In this document: one piece after another, positions 9,801 through 20,589 of the stretch
How positions within the stretch are numbered: position 1 is the first letter of the stretch
How the letters are laid out: every line of letters begins with the position of its first letter
Source: Amylostereum areolatum
Taxonomy: Eukaryota; Basidiomycota; Agaricomycetes; Russulales; Stereaceae
Assembly (NCBI GenBank): GCA_012932865.1
Contig: SAXG01000075.1
Coordinates: forward strand, 124,001 to 188,000
Direction: 5' to 3'
DNA length: 64,000 bases
The notes under the pieces: generated by a model
Seen by the model: only the letters and a program-made list of their open reading frames with translations
The model's database searches: none
Told to the model about the DNA's origin: nothing
Program-made: the position numbers and the translations under genes

Positions 9801-11290
9801 TAGCGAAGTCCTTGAAGTCAGGTGGCAGCTTGAATTGCAATGAGATTACGGCAGGCGAGAAAGAAGAAATAATTACATACACGAATGAAGTACGCAACGG
9901 TCTCGCAGAGGTGATTGGACGGACAGGAGCGACAATATTTCGACTCGTTGCCATACAGAAGATAGCCCGGCCAAAGTTGCGCGTCCCCAAACGCGGTTAG
10001 ATGTGTTTGATCCGACCCATGCATTGTTGCAACAATATGTCGGGGAAGGTCGCATCCTGGTTCTCGAGGGCTGCTTTGTAGTTCTTGATCAGCCTTGAGA
10101 AAGGCCTCGGATGTATAGAGTTCGCCATGTAAGCGTTGCGGGGGGGAATCAGCGTGTGGTTGCCAATGGAGTTCGTAAGGTTGGTAATGGAACTGTTCAT
10201 GAGCGGAGGTATCGGTAAGCTTCTCGCGAATTGTTGTAGTGAGGTTTCGGTAATAGAAGTTGCCTGCACAGTACTCGACGGACTTGTGCGCATCTGTGGG
10301 ATTTTTGACTGGGATAGATACAAAGACGGGTGCCTCAGTCCAGCCGTCACCTACAGGGGCATCGTCCATATCCACCCATTCTCCTTTGTCGCCCTCTCCG
10401 CCCGAATTCCCAAGTTGCGAGCGGATGGCCGACCAGGCTGCATCACGTACATCTTCTGGGTGAAAGTCGGGATGGCCAATAATGCCAATGAGGCACTTGA
10501 AGTCGCTCCAGGTCTTTTGTATGGAACCATTGTCGTACCAGTTCCATATCCAAAAGGCGTTCATGTTGGGGAACGGCGGCGGGGGGACGGATGAATCGGA
10601 GTTTCTTGGATTGAGAGGCTTCAAAGGGGGGGGGGGGGTGACCGTGTTTGAAAGGTCAGGAGCCTCAACGTGTTCTTCCGGATCATGCGTCGGAAAGGTG
10701 GAGGAGAAAAACCGACGAAACACGCCGAAGTGGTTGCGAGGTGAGTCCACGGCATCTTGATGGCCTCGACGATGGTCTATAGCAGCGCGAGTGGGAGCAA
10801 TGGTTGGCGGAGGCAGAGGGGCGGACGGCGCGGGCGTGACGTCCTGGACATAGCGTCGAGGAAGCTGTCCAGTGCGCTTTGATCTTTCAAGTTCTTCGTC
10901 AACAGCTGGCATTTCGACATCCATCTGCACCGCGACCGAAGGCTCCTTGTGATACTGACATATTTTGGTCAGTGAATTGTACTTCATATGATTGGGAAGA
11001 AAACATACAAGTGTGTCTGAATCTTCCGAATCTTCCACACCATGCCCATTTTCATCGTCAGATTCCGCATCAGCCTGAGTCCCTTTCCTTCCGCGAGATG
11101 ATGCCTTTGAGGCAGAAGTAGCCAGGTGAAAGTGGTTCGGTGTGAATTTCGTCCGGAGGGATGCAAGCGCGTTGGAAAACTTGTTTTGAGAGGCGGAACA
11201 GGCCTTACAATGTTTCCTGTACGCGGACGGGGTTGCAAAGGCGCGATTGCAGCACCACTTTGGGTACGCTCGTAGGGGGTCGGGCGGCAT
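6889..11290 (-). CDS. Plavaka/CACTA-like transposase, multi-exon, one nonsense codon
   Basis: From the ATG at 11290 (MPPDPLRAYPKWCCNRAF), the protein has a C2HC-like finger in the first 30 residues, an acidic/proline-rich linker, then the long core typical of fungal Plavaka (CACTA-superfamily) transposases: FWIWNWYDNGSIQKTWSDF, HGELYTSEAFLKADQELQ, EPGCDLPRHIV, GNESKYCRSCPSNHLCETVAYF, FHAQLRILLDDEFVEAYTHG, RFYPRIFTYAANYPER, CPCPQCFI, DILHDFELGVWKSLFVHLLR and LLFIAVHWHGLAKLRLHTD. At least eight short introns splice cleanly, for example after YPER and after the second ELDRR. It ends in an acidic tail at the TAA (6891-6889). The only clear lesion is TGA at 8220-8218 within ETQH-stop-WGKTQYRRTNKKDF, probably a former CGA. 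Terminal inverted repeats were not located. Confidence 0.75.
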
Positions 11291-11637
11291 AAGTGCACGA
11301 GAGAAACTGGTAGAAGACGGAAGCTGCAGGAGGTCAAGCCGCGTCGCGTCGCGTCGCGTCTGCACGCGAGCGTGGGAACAAACTCAAACTGGCCTGAAGA
11401 CGACGCCCATTTCACCATCTCCCGTGTCAGTGGCTCTTAAGATGGTTTCAGGAGTGGCTGCGTGGCTGCGTGAGGTGTCCACAGAAGCTACATACTTGGC
11501 CTGAACTGATCACACTTCCGTAAAAATCACCGCCGTGCGACAGGTGCAGAAACCAATGAAAATGTCATAAAGTTCGAGTGAAGATACAGCGAAACGAGCA
11601 TGGGAAGAACGACAGATACAACAACAGATATGCGAGA

Positions 11638-12951
11638 TTATGCAGGAGGGGCGACAGCAACGGCCTGGAACTGAGCGGGCATGAGCCGATCACCCTAAGG
11701 TTGTAAAAATTAGTATATGCCAATGGGTAGGGAGAAAAATACTAACAAAGCGGTAGTGGTGCCTCATCGCAAGGCGCAGGGACGCAACAAAGCCACGGTG
11801 TGTGAGGCGATAGGCGTCGAATACGGGGCGGAAAGTCACCCACACATCGTGGATACCTGCCATGTTGAGGCGCGGGGGCAGACCCGCTTGACCGCTGTGT
11901 TCCCAGATCAGATACCGCAACACGACAATGACCTGATGATAATGTTAGGAATAAACACGGAATTATTGATAGCCACTTACCGCACAGCATTGTAAGACCC
12001 AGATGTCCTCGAGGGAGGAACCGCTGGTGGCCCACCAATCTTTGATCTCACGGTATTTCTCACCAATGCGCCTACCATCCCGCCACATGCTATGCCACAA
12101 CGAGCACCGTACCATAAGCTCCCGACAACTCAAAAGATCCTGGCGTGATGCCCGTCCCTTGAGTGCTCTGTTGCGGATGATAAGTGAATGAGAGCAGAGA
12201 AGGAAAAAAGACGCACGTCAAGGGACAAGATGAGGTTTCCGTTGAGGAGGATGACGGCTCGCTGAAGATTGAATACTGGAACATTGTTTGTGACCGTCCA
12301 CAGTTGGTGCACGGCGTTGTACGCATCGAACGTCTGACGATCGTTCACAAACCGACTGGTCCCAAGGTATACTCGCCCGGCTCCAATCATTGCGCCGCCA
12401 AAGGTCGCCACAGCGACCGTCCGCCTGTTTTCAGAACTAAATTTTGGATAAGACACAGGTGAACGAACAACTGTACCGCCTGTGAGAGGGTATCCGGTAG
12501 CGGGGCCCAGTTGCGCCGTCTGCAGTAGTCCATATGCTCTGAACAAGGAAGCCGATGAGCTACTGCAACTGCGAAAAGAGGTGATAACGTACCAACAACG
12601 TTGCACGTCGTACCCACCGGCATCCCGGCGATGCTAACGTGGTTTGTTTGCTCGTTGACCTCAAGGTTCCACATGGCGATGTCAGCATCGGTGAGTGCCC
12701 GACACCAGCCGCACCTGCCGGTGATGATCAACGTCCCAAGCAGATATTCGTCCACACCTGCACGGAAGATCGGGTCGAGACGGTAGCAGGCTGCGAACGG
12801 GGTCAGACGAGGATGGTTTTAGCGACGATGTATGGCGCGTCTGACCTTGGCCGAAGTGCACGAATGAGAAGATTTGTTGGTGGATATTTTGTGAGTGGCC
12901 AAGGCCGGGGGGGTTATACCCGGGTTGGAGATGAGGGGGGAGGAGGTCCAT
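11638..12951 (-). CDS. Hypothetical multi-exon protein, same strand as transposase
   Basis: ATG at 12951 (MDLLPPHLQPGYNPPG). Plausible introns follow FVHFGQ, GTTCNVV, the ILSLD region and LQCCA; a last intron after RHHYRF leads to GDRLMPAQFQ and TAA at 11640-11638. Blocks include FRAGVDEYLLGTLIITGRCGW, GGTVVRSPVSYP, FGGAMIGAGRVYLGTSRFV, GSSLEDIWVLQCC and RLNMAGIHDVWVTFRP. The alternation of hydrophobic and turn residues looks like a folded protein, but no family is recognised. One junction (about 12190-12240) does not join in frame without an unusual acceptor, so a small indel is possible. It sits directly upstream of the Plavaka-like gene and could be that element's second gene. Confidence 0.5.
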
Positions 12952-13103
12952 TAGCAATAAAGCGGGGAGGGGAGACGAGGTTGAAAGAGGAGGTTGAAGG
13001 TACTCTCCCTCCGCAAAATGAGCGGTACTTATGTGTTTTTTTGTGGACCACTCGTGCGATCTCTCGCATGTATCCGGCGTACATTGAAGTCTGGCGGTCC
13101 AGT

Positions 13104-13372
13104 ACCGTGGGCAGTGGAGTGAGTGGATGGGGTTGGTCTAGCATGAGGCAATGTAGAAATTGAAGACTGAACGAATACGAAGGCGAGTTGGGTATCTCAC
13201 CTTGAGGATACACCGTGTGCTCCACCTTCTCCGTCGACCGTGAGTAGTGGAGTGAGCAGATGGGGCTGGACTAGCATGAGGCAACGTACAAATTGATGAC
13301 CGTGAGTGAATCCGTATGCAAGTTGGGTATCTCGCCTTGAGGACACACCGCATGCTTCACCTTCTCCGTCAC
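13104..13372. repeat. Two tandem copies of a ~130-bp unit
   Basis: Each copy carries GCAGTGGAGTGAG or TAGTGGAGTGAG, CTAGCATGAGGCAA, GAGTTGGGTATCTC or CAAGTTGGGTATCTC, CCTTGAGGA and CACCTTCTCCGTC in the same order. Position just upstream of two minus-strand genes would suit subterminal repeats of a transposon, but that is a guess. Confidence 0.75.
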
Positions 13373-13976
13373 AGGATAGTCCATGGAAGAGACCGTGGAG
13401 GAGGAAAAGGTGTGTTGTGGAGGCTGGAGCTTAGAAGTGTACGAACGGTGGAATCACGGAACAACGCAAGAACAACGGGATAACACTGACAGAAAGCGAG
13501 GAGGCTGGCAGTTGCCGTAGGGGAGGCCGCCGGTCGGCAGAGAAATCTCCCTGGGGCAGTGAGGCTACCAAACACTCCTAAATATCATGAGGTTTGGGTC
13601 GCTGGCACTTGCGATCCATTTCTCCACTACCTACCCTCACCCCCTCCCCGCCGAACTGTCTTCTCCCTTTGCAAGCAAAATGTCGGAGACCATGGTATCT
13701 TACTCGAGCAGCACGCCCTTCGTACTTCTTTTCCCCTATCGTCTCAGTGGACTTGTGGTGACATTGCTCATTAGCAGAATATTGACAACATATCTCGCAC
13801 CTCGAGCCGGGTGTCTTCCAAGGCGTCCTCCTCGGCCGGGAGGCCTTCGTCCTCGTCGTTCTTACGTTCCTACTCCGGAAGCCCTTCCTCATCCCCTCAG
13901 CTAAAGTCCACCTCCTGGCCTTCATCTTCGTCACCGTCTTCGTCCCCTATCCCCCGTGGCGATGCTATGAGCTGTT

Positions 13977-14216
13977 GTGCAGCAGACGTTGAGGGGTATG
14001 CACAGCGGAGATTCACACCCTTCCAAGCAAGGACGGTCTTCGGACAGAATCATGCGTCAGGCTTCTGATAACTCCGGCTCGGACGTGGAGATCGAGGACA
14101 TCGACTTCGAAGACCTTGACGGCGAGCAGGTTCAACTGGTTGTCAGGCGCATCGATGATCCAAACGCTACGTTTGAGTACCCTCGCCCGCGCTTCCTTGT
14201 TCGGATGGCAAAGTAA
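13977..14216 (+). CDS. Possible C-terminal exon of an acidic hypothetical protein
   Basis: The frame ends QASDNSGSDVEIEDIDFEDL..EQVQLVVRRIDDPN and TFEYPRPRFLVRMAK before TAA. The acidic-then-basic composition looks protein-like, and a serine-rich frame (FLRSYSGSPSSSPQ) lies upstream at 13811-13960, possibly an earlier exon. No splice model was confirmed and no family is recognised. Confidence 0.3.
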   Translation: MQQTLRGMHSGDSHPSKQGRSSDRIMRQASDNSGSDVEIEDIDFEDLDGEQVQLVVRRIDDPNATFEYPRPRFLVRMAK

Positions 14217-14309
14217 TCAACGTGCAGTTGGGTACGTCCTCGCCTTGCTTTCATTTGCATACCCTTTTCATCTAACCTATATTTGCAGTTGCGGTAGTTG
14301 TCCCGCCGT

Positions 14310-14350
14310 ATTACCCCCGTCCCCCCGCCCCGACCCCCCCCCCCCCCGGA
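14310..14350. repeat. Cytosine-rich simple sequence
   Basis: Runs of C interrupted by G, T or A, including about 13 consecutive C around 14335-14347. No coding role is apparent. Confidence 0.8.
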
Positions 14351-14991
14351 CTTATTCTATCAGCAGTTGCGGTGGTCGCTCCTGCCGTGTCATCCTCCCT
14401 AAGAACTTATTCCCTCGCTGATATCTCTGCGTCCGTCTGCCTTTCCATACATCCACTGCTATGCACCCATTGTGTGTTTTCTCGTTCCGCTGCTTTTCGT
14501 TGCATCCCCCCACTTCCATTTCGTATGCTCTCCTGACTGACTTCCATGCGAGCGTCCGTGTAAAATACATAATCCATGTTTGCTATGGTCTGGTGCGCGC
14601 GCTGTTGTACGTTTTACTTGTGTTCACGAGTTGTTGTATTGCGTCAGTTGGTTTTATTCGAAGCTTGTTCTTCATCCCCCGAATGTTCAAACAAATAAGT
14701 CGTAAATTGGGTGATATGACGGGAGTGTTTACAGAGTAAGTAGGGCGGAACATAGACGAGACGACCGAGCACCACCTGCCACCAGAGCCAGCTCCAAACA
14801 GAGGTTGGGTATGTGGAATGCGCCGTTCGAATGTCGAGTCGCGCACGGACCAGCCACGCAGTTTGTAGGCGTCTAATTGCCTCTTTCGTGCAAACTCCTG
14901 CTCGCGTTCACATGTGTGAAGTGCAAACACGTTTCACCCGCGACCATGTCGATCTACGCCCCCCCATCACTGTTTTCTCCAATACTTTCTC

Positions 14992-17296
14992 ATGGCTAGC
15001 TGGAATCCACCGAAGTATGAACCGTCGTCGTCCCCTGCTTCGGACGGGTTCCCTGCCTCTGGAGACGACACCTCATACTCAATTCCCCTCAAACATCGGA
15101 CCACCGCTTTTCGTGTGGAGAAGCGGGGAAAACCGTACGTAGTCGGTATACTCTGGAACATTTGATTATATACCCATTCGATTTCTAGCGCGGCCGTGGA
15201 CTACTGGGTTCATCGGGGGCGGGGTTTTGGACGTATCATCCACGCGATGTGTTCCATAATCCCACTCATTGAACGCGGAGTCATGCGTATCAATGCCATG
15301 GAGGAAGATGAACAGGTCATCGAGGACCTTGACGAAGAGTAAGCTCTTTCTATATCATTGCAACCTGCCGTCCTTACACCTCGCATCGCTAGGGAACAAC
15401 GCGAACACCAGACATTCTGCGATCTCATGCTCATCCCCGGCCTTTCCAGTAGGGTGTTTCAGGAGGACTCTGAAGCGATGCTGCACAGTATCGGGAAGCA
15501 GGTGTGTCTCTTTGTTCGCTTCAATACTACTTGATACGGAGACTGCATCAAGATTCAGAAGGGGATGGCTGAGGCTCGCGCCAATGACTCCAGATCCCTC
15601 AAGGCGGTTATCCTTGACTGGCTGGTGTCCGATGGGGAAAGTCTCGACCCCAAGATCCCCCGGAACGTCAAGGACATGCGTGGCTTCAATCATCCAGTCA
15701 CGGGGTTTTACCTCTGTCCGGCTGGAAAGGATTGGGATGATCCTGAGTACGTCGAACATGAGATATTCCTGGAAGCTTACTCAGGTGTGGTTTCAGGATC
15801 AGGGAAGGCCTACGTACCGGTACAACTACGTATGCGGGCTCGATCTGGCCTGCGTTGCTCTACGAGAACAATGAATACAACCCCAAAGCTCCGTGGGATG
15901 GCCTCCTCAAGAATAAAGTCCTCGTAAATGTCAGCGCCCTTCTCATACCGTTCATCCATCTCGTACACTGACAATCAACAGACATATAAACATATATTTA
16001 CTTCACCGAGCTCCGTCGACTCCAGCAGCAAGAGCAACCGGCAAGGCAACGCTGCCATCCATGGTCTCAAGCATGTGACCATCCCGTCAATCGTGTATGT
16101 CGCCATGCAGGTAGGCTTCCCAATCTCTATAACAACATCTTCGCAATGCGCTAACATGAAACAATAGGCGCGTTTCTGTCTCTCTTCCACCTCGACTTTT
16201 ACCCGCGCGGACGGCGTAGACGAGAACGACACGTTCTATTTCTCCGTCTTGGATTTCCTGGAGAACCCACATGGGCGAGCGAAGGTCGCCATCCTTTTGC
16301 AGTGGTGGGATAGGTATGTAGATTCTTTTTATGATCTATGATCTAAAGCTGACAGTCTGTAGACAAATCTTTGCCTCGACCACCGGTCGGGTATCACCTT
16401 CGGTCGACGTGACGGACCCACTTGCGATGCTGATCAAAGAGCGCAACATGGAGATCAAGGCGGCTCGAGCCTCTCAGAGGGGCCAAGAGGACTCGGGCGA
16501 TGAGGAGGTTCAGGGCGAGGACCAGGGCGAGGACCAGGGCGAGGGCGAGGGCGAGGGCGATGAAGAGGGCGAGGGCGACGAAGAGGGTGAGGGCGAGGAA
16601 GAGGGTGAGGGCGACGAAGAGGCGAACGGCAAGGCTCGCGGTTCGAGCGAGCACGGATCCGTCGGAGCGGATTCTGCCGTCGAGGATCCTTTCGCTCAGC
16701 AGAGGCAGGATGAGGCGCGGGCGCGGGCACCAGCTCAGATGCAGGACCAGGACCAGGATCAACTGCAGGTGCGAGGGCGGGAGCGGGAGCGGGTGCTGGA
16801 CCAGGAGCGGGTGCACCGGGAGAGGGGGCAACACGAGCAGGTGCGGGAGTGGGAGTGGGAGCAGCGAGAGTTGGAGCGGGAGCAACGGGAGTTGGAGCAC
16901 GAGCACGAGCGCCAGCGCCGGCGCGAGCCCGCACAAGAGCTGGAGAAGAGGAAGCGGGTCCCAGAGCCTGTCGTAAACGTCGCGGACAAGAAAGTCAAGA
17001 AGCCCCGCATTCGTAAGGTCAGTGCTACGACTGACAGCACGCAGGTTCGGCGGAGCCAGAGGACGGTGGGGACGCTGTCGGCGCAGGGAGGCGGAGAGCA
17101 AGGGACGGGGGTTATGAGGACGACACGGCCGAAGAGGAAGGCGTCGGAGGTGGGTGACGATGCGGATCCTGTGCCTCGGAAGACCAAGGCAAAAAAGACT
17201 GTTATGGGTCGGTCTACTCAAGAGGCCGTGCCAGAGAGTGCGAAACCGGCGGCGGGTAGCCACTCTCAGGGGAAAGCTCGGGTGGCGGGGGTATAG
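14992..17296 (+). CDS. DUF6698-family protein with acidic and charged C-terminal extension
   Basis: Eight exons (14992-15134, 15189-15338, 15393-15501, 15553-15746, 15797-15923, 15982-16110, 16168-16313, 16363-17296) join in frame across seven GT-AG introns to about 643 residues. The core has the DUF6698 signature: GFNHPVTGFYLCPAGKDWDDP, SIWPALLYENNEYNPKAPWDG, YKHIFTSPSSVDSSSK, GNAAIHGLKHVTIPSIVYVA, ARFCLSSTSTFTRADGVDEND and LLQWWDRQIF. DUF6698 proteins are numerous and of unknown function in agaricomycetes. The last exon adds an acidic GEG/DEE repeat (about residues 380-420), a long R/E/Q-rich helix-like stretch, then basic clusters (KKVKKPRIRK, RPKRKAS) that could act as nuclear signals. 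No lesion was found, so this is the best intact gene of the left arm. Confidence 0.85.
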
Positions 17297-17973
17297 CGTG
17301 CTTGTGCGGTAGCGTCGTGTAGTAGTGTAGTGCGGTGAATGCATAGATTAGACTGTACCACTCGTAACCGTCGGAATGCATCTGTCACTCTCCATCAAAT
17401 AATGTGTGATTGTCGAGTTCGTCAAAATCTATCAGGATGCGAGGAATGATGTCATTGTCCGACAACGCTACCCAATCAAGCAATATGACATCATCGGTGC
17501 ACGGGCAAATTCAGGCTTGTTCAGATGGTGATTATTGACATGTCCACCTTGCATTATAAAGTACCATGCACCTGACAACAATCTGCAGAGTTGAAAGGCA
17601 TTACCTGCATGATAGCAGTAGGGCACTGCCACCATCTGTAGCTTACTAGACTTGGGTTGATAAAGATGTCAGAATTGGACAGGTGTAGACAACAATAGCA
17701 TGGCCTGACAAACCTGAATGGATATGACAGACTTTGTCAACTCTACTTATCATGATCATACTTAACCTAGCCTGTTTATAGGCTGTCATCTGAGGAGAGT
17801 TGACGGACTCTGTCAACATTACTAGTTCTCACCTTACTTGATACCATTTATACAGAAGACGCAGATGTTCTGCCAATATAATGGCTTATCTGGCTATGAT
17901 CATTTTACCATTCATCCCCTGATGTCCCAGCATCAAATTTTGATCAGAAGGGAAATTGAGCCGGCCCTAAACT
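17297..17973. other. Intergenic stretch without recognised gene
   Basis: AT-richer than its neighbours, no long ORF. TTGTCAACTCTAC and GAGAGTTGACGGACTCTGTCAAC, about 75 bp apart, form an imperfect inverted pair. No other structure is supported. Confidence 0.5.
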
Positions 17974-18690
17974 GTGTTTGACCGTGAGACTTTCTCCTTT
18001 CTCATATTTCCCTGCCACGACGTGTCTTTCCTTCCTTCTCAACCACCACCATCCCTTCACCACCGCTGTCGCCACCGTCGTCCCCCTTACCATTGCCACT
18101 GTCGTCCCCCTCACTGTCGTCCCCATTGTCCCCCTTGCCGCCTTGTCACCGCCGCCATCGTCCCCATTGTTCCCCTCACCGCCTCGTCACTGCCACCGTC
18201 GCCACCTCATCACTGCCGCCATCACTATCGCGTCACCGCTGCCATCACTGTCTCGTCACCGCCGCCATCGCCACCCTCGTTACCGCCGCCACGCCACTAT
18301 TGTTCCCTTCGCCGCCTCGTCACTGCCACCCTCGCCACTTGTCACAGCTGCCCTCGCCGCCGCATCACTGCCGCCCTTGCCACCTCGTCACCGCCACCCT
18401 CGCCATCGTGTCACTGCTGTTGTCGTCACCCCGTCACCGCCGCCGTCGCCATCTCGTCACTCCCGCCGTCACCACCTTGTCGCCACCTCGTGACTCCTGC
18501 TGTTGCTGCCTTGTTGCTGCCACTGCCGCCACCATCATGGCTACCCTCGCCGTTGCCACCTCGTCACTCCTGCCCTCGCAGCCTCGTCACCAGTGCTGTC
18601 GGTGCCTCATCACCCCTGCTGTTGCTCCCTTGTTACCCCATTGTCGTCACCCCCGCTGTTGCCGCCTTGTTACCCTAGTTACATGGTCTT
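17974..18690. repeat. Degenerate C-rich minisatellite (CCTCGTCACCGCCGCCAT-like units)
   Basis: Dozens of imperfect units built from CTCGTCACC, GCCGCCATC and GCCACC. Every plus frame is partly open only because of the repeat, so the PS- and CHR-rich ORFs are not taken as genes. A G-rich version of the same motif family appears at 22980-23530. Confidence 0.85.
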
Positions 18691-19090
18691 TTCATTATCT
18701 ATATTATACTTTTCCTTCTCTACTTCGTGTAGCTCATGTAGTATGTACCACTGATCAATAACAATGATATTGATTTACCCATTAAAATGTTTGAATATGA
18801 GCAATATAAATTAAATATAAGTATTGAAATGTGTTGTTGTCATGTACTTGAGCCTAAGTTGTACCCAAATGTATGGTGAATTGGACACTAGTTGGCTCAA
18901 CTCCATGACAGTTGTCCAACCAGACATGTCCTGGGAGACTGTTGGGGTGTTGGGGTGTTCTGTGTGTTTTCACAAGTTTTGAGTGTTGGATAACTCCAAA
19001 ACAGGCTCAAACAAGCCCAACAAAATGTGTTAAATTGCTGATGCTGTCATGAACAGTCTATAATTTTCTTTTTACTTTACATTGGTTACA
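18691..19090. other. AT-rich flank upstream of element A
   Basis: No gene. A TGTTGGGGTGTTGGGGTG motif at about 18951 could be the real start of the element A LTR, since the copy at 36465-36869 is truncated on that side; this was not resolved. Confidence 0.35.
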
Positions 19091-19321
19091 CGCTTTAGGA
19101 CTTATCGACTTATCACCGGTCTGGCTCCACTTCAGCCCGGACCCGGACCATCTATATCCCGCCTGGACCCACGTAACTCATCTCGGCCTGGGTCTGACTC
19201 CTTTCTCTTGACTCATGCTGTACAATACTGACTCATGCTGTGCTCTTTTACATATGACTGCTTACTTATACTAGGTCTGCTTACTGATCACTGTGTATTG
19301 GTTGCTTACCTAAGTCTCTCT

Positions 19322-19436
19322 TTGTTGAATATGAGATTCACACTCTAGACGGTCGGATAGCCTAGTGGCAAGGCATCCCAGTACTGTAGGGAGGACCTGA
19401 GTTCAAATCCCGGTCTAACCAGGTTTCATGTGTTTC
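19322..19436 (+). mobile_element. Short insertion carrying a tRNA-like sequence (SINE-like)
   Basis: This segment is absent from the otherwise matching LTR copy at 36465-36869, where CTAAGTCTCTCT runs straight into CCTCTTGTGTATATAAG. It contains Pol III box A (TAGCCTAGTGG) and box B (AGTTCAAATCC) and is flanked by short CTCT motifs. A tRNA-derived SINE or a retroposed tRNA fits. Confidence 0.6.
19351..19421 (+). tRNA. tRNA-like fold, probable pseudo-tRNA (loop triplet ACT)
   Basis: Acceptor GGTCGGA pairs with TCTAACC with one mismatch and one wobble. The D stem GCCT/AGGC is perfect. The anticodon stem TCCCA/AGGGA has one mismatch, with T at position 33. The T arm CTGAG-TTCAAAT-CCCGG has one mismatch and one wobble. 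The loop would present ACT, an uncommon anticodon. Mismatches in three stems argue for a tRNA-derived repeat rather than a working tRNA. Confidence 0.4.
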
Positions 19437-19625
19437 ATCACTCTTCTCTTGTGTATATAAGGCTCGCTCTCGCTGTACATACTCCTTATCTCGAGCTAGT
19501 CAATTCTACCAACTTTGCTTGCTTTTCCTTGTCTGTCGCCGTGTCTGATCGGCTCCCCTCCGTCATCTTCATCTTCTAGTCAGCTGTGTCGTAACTTGGT
19601 GCGGTCACACTAGTCACTGCTGACA

Positions 19626-19637
19626 TAAGCTCAAGAT
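19626..19637 (+). promoter_or_regulatory. Self-priming primer-binding site of element A
   Basis: TAAGCTCAAGAT follows the LTR end. Its complement ATCTTGAGCT occurs in the LTR just after the TATA box in copy A' (ATCTCGAGCT in this copy), the arrangement of Tf1/sushi-type self-priming. Confidence 0.6.
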
Positions 19638-20093
19638 CTGTTTACTCTTGCACCACCCTACGACTATCCCTACGTACTGTAGCGTAGTAGTAGTACCTGT
19701 CTGGTACTGACTTTGTTCTCCCCCTGTGCCGCCCTAAACCGTTGCCCCCAGAGTACGCGACTCGTTACCCTGACATTGTGGTCGTGCGCACGTATACCGG
19801 TGCCGGCTTGACGTTTCCTCGAAATGTTACACCTACTCAAGACTCTCCAACACCAGGAGTTGAAAGCTCAGAGGTGACAGTAGAAGGTGCACCTTTGGTG
19901 TAGGAAACGAGTAAAAGCGGCGAAAGGAAAGCGGTTTAGGAAGTTTTTGGGCTCGTGTCCCCTAGACAAAGAGACAGCCAACAGGTCAAGAAGACTGAGG
20001 CAGACCGTCTTGCGATCTCGTAACAGAACCACCTTCCCTCGACAAAATCTTCCCTTGCCGCACAGAGTAACCATTTTGGCTGGGGGCTCGTGC

Positions 20094-20471
20094 ATGGAAG
20101 ATTGGCGCTCGCAAGTACAAGAATTCATCCCCATCAGCGACGACACTATCATCTCCCTCATCAACGAGTCTAAAGACCCTTGGGCCTGGCACAATTGGAA
20201 GGTCGCCCTCAGCATAGAAGAACTCGAAGACTCCGTCATAGACGTCCATTTCTATTGTCTCAAAATAAGAGAACAAGGAACCGGAAGCCGCTACGTCCAC
20301 TTCCGCCCATACGTCACCTACCGCTACAGACTCGAGCAACCCCCAAAATCCTTCTACGCACCCAACGAGAAAATACCTGTTGACACTCGACACATCCACC
20401 ATCTCCTTACACCAGGCAACACCCCCGATCCCACACCAGAGCCAGAGGTCATCGACCTCACCCACTTATAA
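20094..20471 (+). CDS. Element A leader ORF (Gag-like N-terminal protein)
   Basis: Open frame of 125 residues starting MEDWRSQVQEFIPISDD, with WAWHNWKVALSIEELEDSV and YVTYRYRLEQPPKSFYAPN. It is nearly identical to the minus-strand ORF at 35615-35992, which supports it as a real element protein. It sits in the position of the short first ORF in elements B and C. Function unknown; a Gag N-terminal domain is likely. The acidic PEPEVIDLTHL tail ends at TAA. Confidence 0.6.
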   Translation: MEDWRSQVQEFIPISDDTIISLINESKDPWAWHNWKVALSIEELEDSVIDVHFYCLKIREQGTGSRYVHFRPYVTYRYRLEQPPKSFYAPNEKIPVDTRHIHHLLTPGNTPDPTPEPEVIDLTHL

Positions 20472-20589
20472 AAAATTCCCTCATTTGGACTCAACGGTTC
20501 CAACTCCAGCTCAGAAACAGGCTCTGATACCAACCTCGATAAATGCTGCATCTTCCCCCTCCCACTAGGTGTCACTCAAGAAGACGACG

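Larger units (their letters stand above)
19098..19625 (+). repeat. 5' LTR of element A (with ~115-bp insertion)
   Basis: Matches the reverse complement of 36465-36869 over its length, apart from the insertion at about 19322-19436. Shared blocks include CTTCAGCCCGGACC, TTGGTTGCTTACCTAAGTCTC, TGTGTATATAAG (TATA) and TAGTCAGCTGTGTCGTAAC. It ends GCTGACA at 19625 just before the primer-binding site. The left border is uncertain. Confidence 0.75.

Noticed and set aside
16394..17344. Long minus-strand ORF (316 codons) opposite the last DUF6698 exon
   Set aside because: It is antisense to a repeat-rich, well-supported exon; its leucine/proline-rich content follows from the GC-rich repeat.
17974..18761. 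Overlapping plus-strand ORFs rich in S, P, H and R
   Set aside because: They are translations of a degenerate minisatellite in several frames and have no start context or motif.
19351..19421. Functional tRNA gene
   Set aside because: Mismatches in the acceptor, anticodon and T stems and an unusual ACT loop, plus presence in only one LTR copy, favour a tRNA-derived insertion.
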